From Microbacterium sp. TPD7012 (GTDB taxonomy: Bacteria; Actinomycetota; Actinomycetes; Actinomycetales; Microbacteriaceae): DNA of 64,000 nucleotides. Position 1 is the first letter of the stretch. The number at the start of each line of letters is the position of its first letter. The DNA lies in the NCBI RefSeq assembly GCF_003075395.1, contig NZ_QDFV01000001.1, positions 62,001-126,000 of the forward strand, in the 5' to 3' direction. Shown here piece by piece: positions 55,145-63,715 of the stretch. Below the pieces are notes generated by a model. That model did no database searches. It saw only the letters and a list, made by a program, of their open reading frames with translations, and had not been told where the DNA came from. The position numbers and the translations under genes were made by a program.

Positions 55145-56366
55145 CTTCGCCCGTCTCCTCTGCGCTGGGTCCCTCGGTCTGTCCAGGGGTTCGTTCATCG
55201 CTGATCGTGCCGGCGCTGATCCGCACCACATGGGCGTGCAGCACCGCGGGGATATCCTCCTCCACCGCCGCCGTGACCACCACCTGCTCGTACGCCGCGG
55301 TCAGTGACGCGAGTCGCTGACGACGGTCGGCATCGAGCTCGGCGAACACGTCGTCCAGGATGAGCACCGGGTCACCGGCCGGGGATTCGCTCCGCAGCAG
55401 TTCCGCCGACGCGAGGCGCAGCGCCAGAGCCACCGACCACGACTCGCCGTGCGAGGCGTAGCCCTTCACCGGCAGATCCCGCACCCGCAGCACGAGGTCG
55501 TCGCGATGCGGACCGGTGAGCGTGAGGCCCCGGTCGAGCTCACTCGAGCGCTTGGCGGCGAGAGAGGCGCGGAACATCTCGGCGATCAGACGTGTCTCGC
55601 CGACCTTGTCATACGGCGCCGGCCCATCGGCATCCGTCGGCTCGGAGACGTCTTCCTCGGGGTCGCCGCCGCTCACCGACAGGGCCCACTCGAGTTGAGG
55701 ACGATGGTCTTCGCCGGCGATCGCCGCGTAGGCATCGGCCACCGGCTGCTGAAGATCGGCGGCGAGACGCTGACGAGCGGTGATGATCTCGGAGCCCAGC
55801 GCGACGAGCTTGTCATCCCACACATCGAGGGTGCTGAGACCCTCTCCGCGGATGCCGCGCGCACGCGCCGACTTCAGCAGGGCGTTCCGCTGCTTCAGCA
55901 CCCGGTCGTAGTCGCCCAGCACCGCCGCCATCCGCGGTGTGCGCTGGATGAGGAGCTGATCGGCGAAACGTCGACGTGCGGACGGGTCGCCGCGCACGAT
56001 CTGCAGATCCTCCGGAGCGAACAGGACGACGTGCGCATACCGCGGCAGCTCGTTCGCCTTCGACGGGGAGCCGTTGATGCGCGCCTTGTTGGATCCCTGA
56101 CGATTCAGCTGCACCTCGACGAGGACCTTGCGCTCTCCGTGCGACAGCCGCGCGCGGATGATCGCGTACTCCTGGCCGTCGCGCACCATCGGCGCATCCG
56201 ACGACACCCGGTGCGAACCCAGGGTCGCGAGGAAGACGACGGCCTCAGCCAGATTCGTCTTGCCCTGGCCGTTGCGGCCGACGAGAACGTTCGGGCCGCT
56301 GTGAAGAGCGAGTTCAGCGGTCGCGTAGTTGCGGAAATCGACCAAGCTCAGGTGTTCCACAATCAC
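55137..56366 (-). CDS. recF: DNA repair and recombination protein RecF
   Basis: This 409-aa SMC-like ATPase helps load RecA at single-strand gaps. The Walker A loop is GRNGQGKTNLAEAVVFLATL (near residues 31-50). The signature segment is TGPHRDDLVLRVRDLPVKGY and the Walker B is PVLILDDVFAELDADR. The start is the GTG at 56366, giving VIVEHLSLVDFRNY; a second GTG two codons later is an alternative. It comes 280 nt after dnaN on the same strand. No gnd gene lies between them, unlike in Streptomyces. Confidence 0.95.
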   Translation of the reverse strand: MIVEHLSLVDFRNYATAELALHSGPNVLVGRNGQGKTNLAEAVVFLATLGSHRVSSDAPMVRDGQEYAIIRARLSHGERKVLVEVQLNRQGSNKARINGSPSKANELPRYAHVVLFAPEDLQIVRGDPSARRRFADQLLIQRTPRMAAVLGDYDRVLKQRNALLKSARARGIRGEGLSTLDVWDDKLVALGSEIITARQRLAADLQQPVADAYAAIAGEDHRPQLEWALSVSGGDPEEDVSEPTDADGPAPYDKVGETRLIAEMFRASLAAKRSSELDRGLTLTGPHRDDLVLRVRDLPVKGYASHGESWSVALALRLASAELLRSESPAGDPVLILDDVFAELDADRRQRLASLTAAYEQVVVTAAVEEDIPAVLHAHVVRISAGTISDERTPGQTEGPSAEETGEDD

Positions 56367-56558
56367 GAGGGTCAGCCTACCTTCGGGGTCCGACAGTCTT
56401 GGGGTGAGCAGGGTGGCGTCGAGGCGGACTCACTCCGGGAGCATCCCCACGTCCTCAGGTTTCGCGTATCGCGAGGTTTCGCGTGGGAGATGCGAGGGGT
56501 ACCGGGGTGGCAGCGGCTCGCTTCGCTCTTCTACTGCGTGCGATATCCGCGGTCGCCC

Positions 56559-56625
56559 GGTCGTTGAGCGAGCGGAGCGAGACGAAACGTGCCGCCTTGC
56601 TGGGGCCCTGAGCTTGTCGAAGGGC
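56559..56625 (+). repeat. Two interspersed repeat types in the dnaN-recF gap
   Basis: GGTCGTTGAGCGAGCGGAGC plus GAGACGAAACG (56559-56589) is one short repeat, of a kind common in Microbacteriaceae by general recollection. CTGGGGCCCTGAGCTTGTCG plus AAGGGC (56600-56625) is a further copy of the CTGGGTC family. The remainder of the 280-nt gap (56367-56646) holds no gene I can support. Confidence 0.75.
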
Positions 56626-56646
56626 GCCGGGACGGCGACGGGTAGG

Positions 56647-57819
56647 TCAGCGAAGGAGGAGGTTGGGCTGCAGCAGGTACTTGAACGAGTCGAGACCGGC
56701 CTGATCCACCGAGGTCTGGCTCGTGATGAGGACCGGACTCAGCTTGTTGGCGTTGTCGCTCGACGTGAAGGTCACGCGGACGAACTCGCTCTTCACGGCG
56801 CCGAGCGCCTCGATCAGGTACTGCGGGTTCAGACCGAGCGTGACCTCGTCGCCGCCCGAGAGGATCGCGTCGACCGACTCGGACGCACGGGCGTGCTCGC
56901 TGCCTGAGGCATCCATCGTGACGCTGTCGCTCGTGAACGTGAACCGCAGCGGAGCGGCACGGTCGAGAACCAGCGACACACGACGCACGGCCTCGACGAG
57001 ATCTGCCGTGTTGACCACCGCGTAGTGATCGGTCTGCTCGGGGAAGAGACGACGGACCGGCGGGAAGTTCCCCTTGATCAGCAGCGAGGTGACGGTCTTG
57101 TTCCCCGCGGTGAAGGCGATGATCTCACGCTCACCGGCACCCGAGAAGGCGATCTGGATCGTGCCGGCGTGGCCGAAGGTCTTCCCGACCTCGACGAGGG
57201 TGCGCGCGGGGACGAGCGCGGTGGCCTCGACCTCTTCGCCGTCCCACGGCACGTCGCGGATCGAGACCCGGTAACGGTCGGTCGCGACGAGGCTGAGGCT
57301 CTGGCCGGAGACGGCGAGCTGCACACCGGTCAGCACGGGGGTGACGTCGTCGCGCGACGCGGCGAAGCCGACCTGCGCGATCGCCGTGCCGAAGTCGTCG
57401 GCGGGAACCACACCGGAGGATCCGGAGACCTCGGGGATCGACGGATATTCCTCGACGGGCATGGCGGCGAGGGTGAATCGGGCAGAGCCGCAGGTGACGG
57501 TGATCCCACCGTCGTCTTCGACCGCGATCTCGATCGGAGCGTTCGGCAGACGGCTGGCGATGTCGGAGAGCAGGCGGCCGTGGACGAGGATCGTGCCGGG
57601 CGTCTCGACCGTGGCCTCGATGGTGGTGCGAGCGGATGCCTCGTAGTCGAAAGCCGAGAGGGTGAGGCCTGAGCCGTCTGCCTCGATCAGCACACCGGCG
57701 AGGATCGGCTGCGGGTTCCGCTGCGGGAGGAGCTTGACGACGAACGACACTGCCTCGCTGAAGACATCGCGGTTGACCTGAAACCTCACGGGTGCTCCCT
57801 TGTCGTCGATCTGTGACAT
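56647..57819 (-). CDS. dnaN: DNA polymerase III beta sliding clamp
   Basis: This 390-aa clamp encircles DNA and tethers the replicative polymerase. Three similar domains are present. Family segments are PILAGVLIEADGSGLTLSAF in the first, GVQLAVSGQSLSLVATDRYR in the second and the C-terminal QTSVDQAGLDSFKYLLQPNL in the third. ATG 57819 gives the standard FQVNRDVFSEAVSFVVKLLP. It lies downstream of oriC in the same direction as dnaA. Confidence 0.96.
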   Translation of the reverse strand: MSQIDDKGAPVRFQVNRDVFSEAVSFVVKLLPQRNPQPILAGVLIEADGSGLTLSAFDYEASARTTIEATVETPGTILVHGRLLSDIASRLPNAPIEIAVEDDGGITVTCGSARFTLAAMPVEEYPSIPEVSGSSGVVPADDFGTAIAQVGFAASRDDVTPVLTGVQLAVSGQSLSLVATDRYRVSIRDVPWDGEEVEATALVPARTLVEVGKTFGHAGTIQIAFSGAGEREIIAFTAGNKTVTSLLIKGNFPPVRRLFPEQTDHYAVVNTADLVEAVRRVSLVLDRAAPLRFTFTSDSVTMDASGSEHARASESVDAILSGGDEVTLGLNPQYLIEALGAVKSEFVRVTFTSSDNANKLSPVLITSQTSVDQAGLDSFKYLLQPNLLLR

Positions 57820-58282
57820 GTCGTCGTCAGTCCTGCCGGTGCAGGGCTTCCCATGCTAGCCCCACACTCCCGCGTATCCCTACGCTCGGAGGTTTTGTGA
57901 TCCGCTCGGCGCTCGTCCCCATCGTCTGGTGATCGGATCGCCGCTTCAAAGGGTTAACTCCTTAACGGTGTTAACCGCTGTGGATTCTGTGGATAACTCG
58001 GTGGAAAGCAGACGCGAGTAAGGAACTACACGGCTGTCACTTGTGGAATCCCTGAGGAATCCGCGGGTTCACGGCATCCGCCCTCTCTTCGCCGTCCCCG
58101 TAGTTATCCACAGGTTTGACGTCTGAGCTCACATTCGTCCCGATGGTTTCCCGGATCATCCACAAGTTATCCACATGTGCATAGAGGCATTTATCGGATG
58201 CTGCGCAGGCGTGTCGGGACAACGAAAAGGGGGACACGGCACCGGGATCGGTGTCGTGTCCCCCTCCGGAGGCGGCGTGAGG
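57820..58282. other. Replication origin oriC
   Basis: This 463-nt gap between dnaA and dnaN holds several DnaA boxes: TGTGGATAA (57988-57996), TTATCCACA (58104-58112 and 58167-58175) and the near match TCATCCACA (58156-58164). Weaker TGTGGA motifs occur at 57979 and 58040. GTTAAC elements at 57953-57958 and 57970-57975 mark an A/T-richer patch that may open first. The dnaA-dnaN spacer is the usual actinobacterial origin. The rest of the gap contains the dnaA terminator and no gene. Confidence 0.88.
58229..58264 (-). terminator. Terminator of dnaA
   Basis: GGGGGACACGGCACC (58229-58243) and GGTGTCGTGTCCCCC (58250-58264) pair with one mismatch over a 6-nt loop. Read on the minus strand, CTTTTCG follows, giving a short U-run after the dnaA stop at 58283. 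Confidence 0.82.
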
Positions 58283-59674
58283 TCAGCGCCGGCCGAGCTG
58301 CGTCGTGATCTCGGTGACCTGGTTGTAGATCGAACGTCGCTCCTTCATGAGCTCGCTGATCTTCTTGTAGGCGTACATCACCGTGGTGTGATCCCTGTTG
58401 CCGAAGAGCTGTCCGATCTTGGGCAGCGAGAGGCTGGTCCGCTCACGGCACAGGTACATCGCGATCTGACGGGCGGTGGCGATCTGCTGCGAGCGACTGG
58501 AGCCGTAGAGGTCGTCGACCGTCAGCTTGAAGTACTGCGCGGTGGCCGTGATGATGTCGGTCGGCGAGATGATGTTGTCCTCGGCCGTGTCGATGATGTC
58601 GCGGAGCACGGTCTGCGCGAGGGAGATGTCGAGCGACGAGCGGTTGAGGCTCGCGAAGGCGGAGACCCGGATGAGGGCGCCCTCGAGCTCGCGGATGTTC
58701 GACGACACCACGGTCGCGATGTACTCGAGCACCTCGTCGGGGATGTGGAGAGCCTCGCTCTGCGCCTTCTTGCGGAGGATCGCGATGCGCGTCTCCAGGT
58801 CGGGAGCCTGCACGTCGGTGATCAGACCCCACTCGAAGCGGCTGCGCATCCGGTCTTCGAAGCCGGTCAGGTGCTTCGGGGCGACATCGCTCGTGATCAC
58901 GACCTGCTTGTTGTGGTCGTGCAGCGTGTTGAAGGTGTGGAAGAACGCCTCCTGCGTCTCGGCTCGACCCTGCAGGAACTGGATGTCGTCGATGAGGAGG
59001 ATGTCGACGTCGCGGTAGCGCGCCTGGAACGCGGCTCCGCGGTTGTTCGCGATCGAGTTGATGAAGTCGTTCGTGAACTCCTCGCTCGAGACGTAGCGCA
59101 CCTTGACGCCGGCGTAGAGCGATTGGGCGTAGTCGCCGATGGCGTGAAGGAGGTGCGTCTTGCCGAGTCCCGAGTCCCCGTAGATGAAGAGGGGGTTGTA
59201 GGCCTTGGCCGGCGCCTCGGCGACCGCGACCGCCGCCGCGTGTGCGAAGCGGTTGGACTGGCCGATGACGAAGTTGTCGAAGGTGTACTTCGGGTTGAGC
59301 CGGGATTCGTGGCGCAGCTGTGTGGGCTGCTCCATGGGTGACTCGACGCGCACGGGCTCGTGTCGGCCGAAGTCGGCGACGGCGATCGGTGCGGTCGGCT
59401 GCTCGGCGAGCTCGTGGTTCACGACGACGCGGTACGAGGTGACCTCCTCGCCGATGTGGGAGAGGGCCTCCATGATCGGCAGCCGCAGACGTTTGTTGAT
59501 CTGCGCGGCGGTGAGATCGTTGGGCACCTCGAGGTAGAGGGTCGCGGCCATCACACCGGCCGGGACCGCCAGGCTCAGGAAGCCCTGCAGCTGCGGCGTG
59601 ACCCGGTCATCGTCCACCAGGAGCTCCTGCACCGTGGTCCAGATCGGAACGTCGGGCTGGGCTGGTGAGGACAT
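58283..59674 (-). CDS. dnaA: Replication initiator DnaA
   Basis: This 463-aa initiator melts oriC. Domain I covers residues about 5-85 (IWTTVQELLV), a short linker follows, and the AAA+ domain holds Walker A GDSGLGKT (166-173) and Walker B LLIDDIQ (226-232). The C-terminal helix-turn-helix with DnaA signature is RDHTTVMYAYKKI. I use ATG 59674, which gives the conserved N-terminus; an earlier in-frame start would run through the promoter and DnaA-box spacer. It diverges from rpmH. Confidence 0.96.
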   Translation of the reverse strand: MSSPAQPDVPIWTTVQELLVDDDRVTPQLQGFLSLAVPAGVMAATLYLEVPNDLTAAQINKRLRLPIMEALSHIGEEVTSYRVVVNHELAEQPTAPIAVADFGRHEPVRVESPMEQPTQLRHESRLNPKYTFDNFVIGQSNRFAHAAAVAVAEAPAKAYNPLFIYGDSGLGKTHLLHAIGDYAQSLYAGVKVRYVSSEEFTNDFINSIANNRGAAFQARYRDVDILLIDDIQFLQGRAETQEAFFHTFNTLHDHNKQVVITSDVAPKHLTGFEDRMRSRFEWGLITDVQAPDLETRIAILRKKAQSEALHIPDEVLEYIATVVSSNIRELEGALIRVSAFASLNRSSLDISLAQTVLRDIIDTAEDNIISPTDIITATAQYFKLTVDDLYGSSRSQQIATARQIAMYLCRERTSLSLPKIGQLFGNRDHTTVMYAYKKISELMKERRSIYNQVTEITTQLGRR

Positions 59675-59721
59675 GACGCTCCGGACGGGGATTCGATGAG
59701 GGCTCCGACGTGCCGTGCCCC

Positions 59722-59830
59722 TGTGGATAACTTCGGTTGCCACGGTAGTCATCGCGGCTGGGAACGGCAACCTGCCCCGGGAATTCCGCGCGCGTGTCAT
59801 GCGCCCCGGGCGCGCCCCGGTTGTGGATAA
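59722..59830. promoter_or_regulatory. DnaA boxes in the dnaA-rpmH spacer
   Basis: Two perfect TGTGGATAA boxes (59722-59730 and 59822-59830) lie 100 bp apart upstream of dnaA. They probably allow DnaA to repress its own promoter and may add to the origin. Confidence 0.8.
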
Positions 59831-59866
59831 TGGCTGTGCGGTTCGTGACGGGTCCCCGCCGCTCCA

Positions 59867-59905
59867 GCGCGCAGATTTGCTCTGCGCGCCGGCAGGACGT
59901 ACCCT
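59867..59905 (+). promoter_or_regulatory. Palindrome and candidate rpmH promoter
   Basis: GCGCGCAGA (59867-59875) and TCTGCGCGC (59881-59889) form a perfect 9-bp inverted repeat over TTTGC. TTGCTC (59877-59882), 17 nt of spacing and TACCCT (59900-59905) make a plausible promoter about 90 nt before rpmH. The stem overlaps the -35 part. The remaining spacer 59675-59992 contains only the DnaA boxes. Confidence 0.4.
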
Positions 59906-59992
59906 TACTTGGTTGACTTATGCCATTTTTTTGGCAGTTCCCCATGTCTCCGGTCGCAGTGAACCCGGTGGCAGTATTCCCGGAGTGATTCC

Positions 59993-60130
59993 ATGACTAA
60001 GCGCACTTTCCAGCCCAACAACCGTCGTCGCGCCAAGAAGCACGGCTTCCGCGCTCGCATGCGCACGCGCGCCGGCCGCGGCATCCTCGCTGCCCGCCGC
60101 GCGAAGGGCCGCACCGAGCTCTCCGCGTAG
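59993..60130 (+). CDS. rpmH: 50S ribosomal protein L34
   Basis: This 45-aa basic protein of the large ribosomal subunit reads [20 protein letters not shown] and continues [20 protein letters not shown] before TELSA. Length and sequence are standard for L34. ATG 59993 has CGGAG about 7 nt upstream. It is followed 6 nt later by rnpA. Confidence 0.97.
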   Translation: MTKRTFQPNNRRRAKKHGFRARMRTRAGRGILAARRAKGRTELSA

Positions 60131-60136
60131 TCCGCT

Positions 60137-60493
60137 GTGCTCGCCCGCCCGTATCGGCTGACCCGCGGGAGCGACTATCGACTGGTCGTTCGCCGCGGAT
60201 CGCGTTGTGGCGGGTCGAGCGTCATCACGTCGATGATGTCGACGGGTGAGAGCAGGGCCGCACGGTTCGGATTCATCATCAGCAAGCAGGTGGGCACCGC
60301 CGTGGTGCGCAACACCGTGCGTCGGCGTCTGAAAGCCGTCTGCGCGGATGCGCTCCCGCGCGTACCCGAGGGCACGGATGTCGTCATCCGTGCCCTTCCT
60401 GCATCCGCGACGGCGTCCTTCGCCGAGCTCAGCGCGGATGTGAACCGCTGTCTCGGCCGGCTGGCGCCGGTGTCGACGGCTGGCACCTCATGA
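60137..60493 (+). CDS. rnpA: Ribonuclease P protein component
   Basis: This 118-aa protein helps the RNase P RNA mature tRNA 5' ends. The signature is seen as RFGFIISKQVGTAVVRNTVRRRLKAV (Arg-rich helix near residues 38-63), together with LARPYRLTRGSDYRLVVRRG at the N-terminus. GTG 60137 is the start. The stop overlaps yidD by ATGA. Confidence 0.95.
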   Translation: MLARPYRLTRGSDYRLVVRRGSRCGGSSVITSMMSTGESRAARFGFIISKQVGTAVVRNTVRRRLKAVCADALPRVPEGTDVVIRALPASATASFAELSADVNRCLGRLAPVSTAGTS

Positions 60494-60840
60494 CCGCACT
60501 GCCGGCATCGTCGATCGGCTCGGCTCGGATGCAGTCCCGCGACCTCGTGCGCAGCATCCCTCTGATACCGCGGAATCTTGTGCTGGGATTCCTGACCGCG
60601 TATCGCAAGACCATCTCTCCTCTGTATGGAGATGTCTGTGCGTACTACCCCAGCTGTTCCGCTTACGCTGTAGGTGCGGTGCAGCAGCACGGCGCCGTGC
60701 GGGGAACGCTGTTCTCTGCGTGGCGCATCCTCCGCTGCAATCCCTGGACTCGCGGCGGCGTCGATGACGTCCGTCCGCACGAACACTTCCGCTACGACCT
60801 GACTGCTCACGGTTTCGTCGTCCCTTCCCGAAAGGACTGA
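60490..60840 (+). CDS. yidD: Membrane protein insertion efficiency factor YidD
   Basis: This 116-aa protein assists YidC-mediated insertion. The family core is LTAYRKTISPLYGDVCAYYP followed by SCSAYAVGAVQQHGAVRG and WRILRCNPWTRGGVDDV. The N-terminus (first 30 residues) is longer than the shortest YidD forms. A start at the inner ATG (Met14, SARMQSRD) is possible, but the overlap ATGA with rnpA favours 60490. Confidence 0.94.
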   Translation: MTALPASSIGSARMQSRDLVRSIPLIPRNLVLGFLTAYRKTISPLYGDVCAYYPSCSAYAVGAVQQHGAVRGTLFSAWRILRCNPWTRGGVDDVRPHEHFRYDLTAHGFVVPSRKD

Positions 60841-60843
60841 ACG

Positions 60844-61914
60844 GTGGGTCTTGACCTTCTGCTCGCCAGCACCACACCCAGCCCCGACGCTGCGGGAGGT
60901 GGTTTCGACCTGATCGGCACCATCCTCTGGCCGCTGAAGTGGCTGGTCGAGATGATCCTCGTCGCGTGGCACTGGCTCCTCACCGCGGTGGGTCTGCCCG
61001 CGGCATCCGGTCTCACCTGGGTCCTGTCGATCGTCGGTCTCGTCATCGTCGTCCGTGCCGCTCTGATCCCGCTGTTCGTCAAGCAGATCAAGAGCCAGCG
61101 AAAGATGATGGAAATCGCTCCTGAGCTGCGGAAAGTCCAGGAGAAGTACCGCGGCAAGAAGGATCAGCTCTCTCGCGAGGCCATGAGCCGCGAGACCATG
61201 GCGCTGTACAAGAAGCACGGCACGACGCCGATGTCGAGCTGCCTTCCGCTCCTCGTGCAGATGCCCATCTTCTTCTCGCTCTTCAGCGTGCTGAGCGACG
61301 TCAGCAAGCACGCGAAGGCCGGGATCGGCGGCGTCGGGTTCCTCAGCCCGGAACTGACGAAGGAGTTCTACGACGCCAAGCTGTTCGGCGTCGCCTCGCT
61401 GCATGAGACTCTCGGCAATGCCGTGGATGCGCAGAACACCACGGCGATCATCATCCTGGTCACGCTGGTCGTGCTCATGATCGGATCGCAGTTCTTCACC
61501 CAGCTGCAGATCATCTCGAAGAACCTGTCGCCCGAGGCCAAGACCGGCCAGGCGTACCAGATGCAGAAGATCATGCTCTACGTGCTGCCGCTCGGCTTCA
61601 TCTTCTCGGGCATCTTCTTCCCGCTCGGCGTCGTCGTCTACTGGTTCATCTCGAACCTGTGGACGATGGGCCAGCAGTTCCTCGTCATCCGCGAGATGCC
61701 GACTCCCGGTTCCGAAGCCGCCAAGGCGCGCGAGGAGCGCCTCGCGAAGAAGGGCAAGGCGATCGATTCGTCCGGCAAGGTCGTCCCGATGGCTGCGTAC
61801 GAGGCGGAGCAGAAGCGCCTGCTGGACGAGGCGGAGAAGGCCAAGGCAGAGGCACCGAAGCGTCAGCAGCCGGTGGGTAAGAAGCGCGCGAAGAAGAAGG
61901 GGAGCGGTTCATGA
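60844..61914 (+). CDS. yidC: Membrane protein insertase YidC
   Basis: This 356-aa insertase folds proteins into the cytoplasmic membrane. The actinobacterial type lacks the large periplasmic domain of E. coli YidC. Five or so helices are visible. The hydrophilic-groove Arg lies in VIVVRAALIPLFVKQIKSQRK, and the cytosolic hairpin is MSRETMALYKKHGTTPMSSCLP. The Lys-rich tail KKRAKKKGSGS binds ribosomes. GTG 60844 is used; the stop overlaps jag. Confidence 0.96.
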   Translation: MGLDLLLASTTPSPDAAGGGFDLIGTILWPLKWLVEMILVAWHWLLTAVGLPAASGLTWVLSIVGLVIVVRAALIPLFVKQIKSQRKMMEIAPELRKVQEKYRGKKDQLSREAMSRETMALYKKHGTTPMSSCLPLLVQMPIFFSLFSVLSDVSKHAKAGIGGVGFLSPELTKEFYDAKLFGVASLHETLGNAVDAQNTTAIIILVTLVVLMIGSQFFTQLQIISKNLSPEAKTGQAYQMQKIMLYVLPLGFIFSGIFFPLGVVVYWFISNLWTMGQQFLVIREMPTPGSEAAKAREERLAKKGKAIDSSGKVVPMAAYEAEQKRLLDEAEKAKAEAPKRQQPVGKKRAKKKGSGS

Positions 61915-62402
61915 GTGAGGTCGTGACCGAGACCACCGAACCGACGGTGGCACAGCTGGAGAACGAGGGTGACGTCGCCGCGGACTACCTCGAGGAGCTG
62001 CTCGACATCGCCGACATCGATGGGGATCTGAACCTCGATGTCCGTCAGGGTCGCGCCTATGTGTCGGTCGAGGCAGAGGGCGATGGACTCGCTCTGCTCT
62101 CGGCGCCCGACACCGTGCAGGCTCTTCAGGAGCTCACGCGTCTCGCGGTGCAGAACCGCACGGGTTCGTTCTCGCGTCTGATCCTCGACATCGGCGGATC
62201 GCGCGACACGCGTCGCCGACAGCTCGAGACGCTGGTGGATGCTGCGGCCGCGAAGCTCGACGAGGGCTCGTCTCAGGCATCCCTGCCGTCGATGTCCAGC
62301 TACGAGCGCAAGCTGGTTCACGACATCGCTGCCGACCGGGGCCTCGTCTCCGAGTCGTACGGTGAGGGCGCTGACCGGCACACGGTGCTGCGTCGCCGTT
62401 GA
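61911..62402 (+). CDS. jag: Jag/KhpB-type R3H RNA-binding protein
   Basis: This 163-aa RNA-binding protein has a KH-like part (RQGRAYVSVEAEGDGLALL, residues about 45-90) and a C-terminal R3H domain (about 100-160) with SSYERKLVHDIAADRGLVSE. The Jag N-terminal domain seen in Firmicutes is absent, as usual in actinobacteria. ATG 61911 overlaps the yidC stop (ATGA). The first parS site begins right at its stop. Confidence 0.92.
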   Translation: MSEVVTETTEPTVAQLENEGDVAADYLEELLDIADIDGDLNLDVRQGRAYVSVEAEGDGLALLSAPDTVQALQELTRLAVQNRTGSFSRLILDIGGSRDTRRRQLETLVDAAAAKLDEGSSQASLPSMSSYERKLVHDIAADRGLVSESYGEGADRHTVLRRR

Positions 62403-62418
62403 TGTTTCACGTGAAACA
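62403..62418. promoter_or_regulatory. parS centromere site 1
   Basis: TGTTTCACGTGAAACA is the perfect 16-bp palindrome bound by ParB. Extending it gives GATGTTTCACGTGAAACATC (62401-62420). It lies directly after the jag stop, before rsmG. Confidence 0.95.
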
Positions 62419-62441
62419 TCGAGTGGCGAGGGTCTGATCCC

Positions 62442-63083
62442 ATGTCCGTGAGTGCGAATGGTGCCGAGCTCGAGGTCGAGCCCGAGATCGCTGCGGAGCT
62501 CTTCGGGGATCGGATCGATGTGGCTCGATCGTTCACGGCAGCCTTGGCGCGAGAAGGCGAGGAGCGCGGTCTCATCGGCCCGCTCGAGCTCCCGCGCCTG
62601 TGGACCCGCCATGTCCTGAACAGCGTGCTCGCTGCGCCGCTCTTCCATGGATCCGTCGCGGACATCGGTTCCGGTGCGGGACTGCCGGGCCTGGTACTGG
62701 CGATCGCCCGACCGGACGTGCAGTGGACGCTCATCGAGCCCATGGAGCGACGGGTCACCTGGCTCAACGAGCAGGTCACTGCTCTCGGGTTGGACAATGT
62801 CGATGTGGTGCGAGCTCGGGCGGAGGACGTGCGCCCTGCCGATGGCTTCGATGTCGTGACGGCGCGAGCAGTAAGTGCACTCCGCACGCTCATCCCCCTG
62901 ACGGCACCCCTCGTGCGCGACGGGGGAGAGCTCACGCTTCTCAAGGGCATGAACGCTGCGAACGAGATCGCCGCGGCACAGAAGCAGATCAAGAAGTTCC
63001 GCCTCTCGGACGTGCGCGTCGAGGTGCTGGGCGAGGGTGTGCTGCCGGAAATTACGCGAGTCGTGCGGGCCGTCGTCCGCTGA
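62442..63083 (+). CDS. rsmG: 16S rRNA (guanine527-N7) methyltransferase
   Basis: This 213-aa SAM-dependent enzyme modifies G527 of 16S rRNA. The SAM-binding motif is VADIGSGAGLPGLVLAIARP (near residues 70-90). RNA-recognition parts are LWTRHVLNSVLAAPLF and DVVTARAVSALRTLIPLTAP. ATG 62442 follows the parS site. It ends 12 nt before the second parS. Confidence 0.95.
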   Translation: MSVSANGAELEVEPEIAAELFGDRIDVARSFTAALAREGEERGLIGPLELPRLWTRHVLNSVLAAPLFHGSVADIGSGAGLPGLVLAIARPDVQWTLIEPMERRVTWLNEQVTALGLDNVDVVRARAEDVRPADGFDVVTARAVSALRTLIPLTAPLVRDGGELTLLKGMNAANEIAAAQKQIKKFRLSDVRVEVLGEGVLPEITRVVRAVVR

Positions 63084-63095
63084 GTCGGGTTCGGA

Positions 63096-63111
63096 TGTTT
63101 CACGTGAAACA
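63096..63111. promoter_or_regulatory. parS centromere site 2
   Basis: A second perfect TGTTTCACGTGAAACA lies 12 nt after rsmG, 693 bp from the first copy. Confidence 0.95.
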
Positions 63112-63164
63112 TCGCCTTTGTCGCAGTTCACATGTGGGTCCATCGTGGGCGGTGTTGCGCGTGG

Positions 63165-63262
63165 GCGGGTGCGGGATCGCTCCCTTCGTTCGCAAAGCGG
63201 GCACCCTCCCCGCAAGCGGGGATCCCTCCCGATGCTCACGCCGGGAGCGATCCCGCACCCGC
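63165..63262. repeat. Long inverted repeat with nested hairpin
   Basis: GCGGGTGCGGGATCGCTCCC (63165-63184) pairs perfectly with GGGAGCGATCCCGCACCCGC (63243-63262). Within the 58-nt loop TCCCCGC (63207-63213) and GCGGGGA (63216-63222) form a second hairpin. It occupies most of the gap between rsmG and the VOC gene (63112-63352). No coding gene is supported there. Confidence 0.85.
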
Positions 63263-63352
63263 GGACGAGCTTCCATGCAGTCCATGATCGCGAGGTCGGT
63301 CTCAACGGGTAGGACTGGTGGTTGCCCCGGGCAGTGAGGTCTTATAGGGGGC

Positions 63353-63715
63353 ATGCATGTGGAGCGAGTGGTGCCGATCCTGACTGTGGCGGACGTCGCG
63401 AGCGCGGTCGAGGTTCATCGGAGGGTGTTGGGCATGTCGGTGGTCATGGATCACGGATGGATCGTGACGCTCGCCGATGATGCCGGTCGACAGCTGAGCG
63501 TCATGACCCATGATGCGTCCGCTGCGGTGAACCCGGATGTCTCGGTCTTCGTGGATGACGTGGGGGAGGCGTTGCGCCGGGCCGTCGCCGCCGGCGCGGA
63601 GATCGTGTATCCGCTGACGGACGAACCCTGGGGCGTCACGCGCTTCTTCTACCGCGATGCCGGTGGGAGCGTCATCAACGTCGGTATGCATATGGTGCCC
63701 TCTGCTCTGCAATAG
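63353..63715 (+). CDS. VOC (glyoxalase/bleomycin-resistance) superfamily protein
   Basis: This 120-aa protein has the paired beta-alpha-beta-beta-beta fold of the VOC superfamily. Signs are VVPILTVADVASAVEVHRRV at the N-terminus, VSVFVDDVGEALRRAVAAGAE in the middle and GVTRFFYRDAGGSVINVG at the C-terminus (likely metal-site region). The exact reaction is unknown. ATG 63353 gives MHVERVV. It separates rsmG from any parAB genes further right, an unusual position. Confidence 0.85.
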   Translation: MHVERVVPILTVADVASAVEVHRRVLGMSVVMDHGWIVTLADDAGRQLSVMTHDASAAVNPDVSVFVDDVGEALRRAVAAGAEIVYPLTDEPWGVTRFFYRDAGGSVINVGMHMVPSALQ

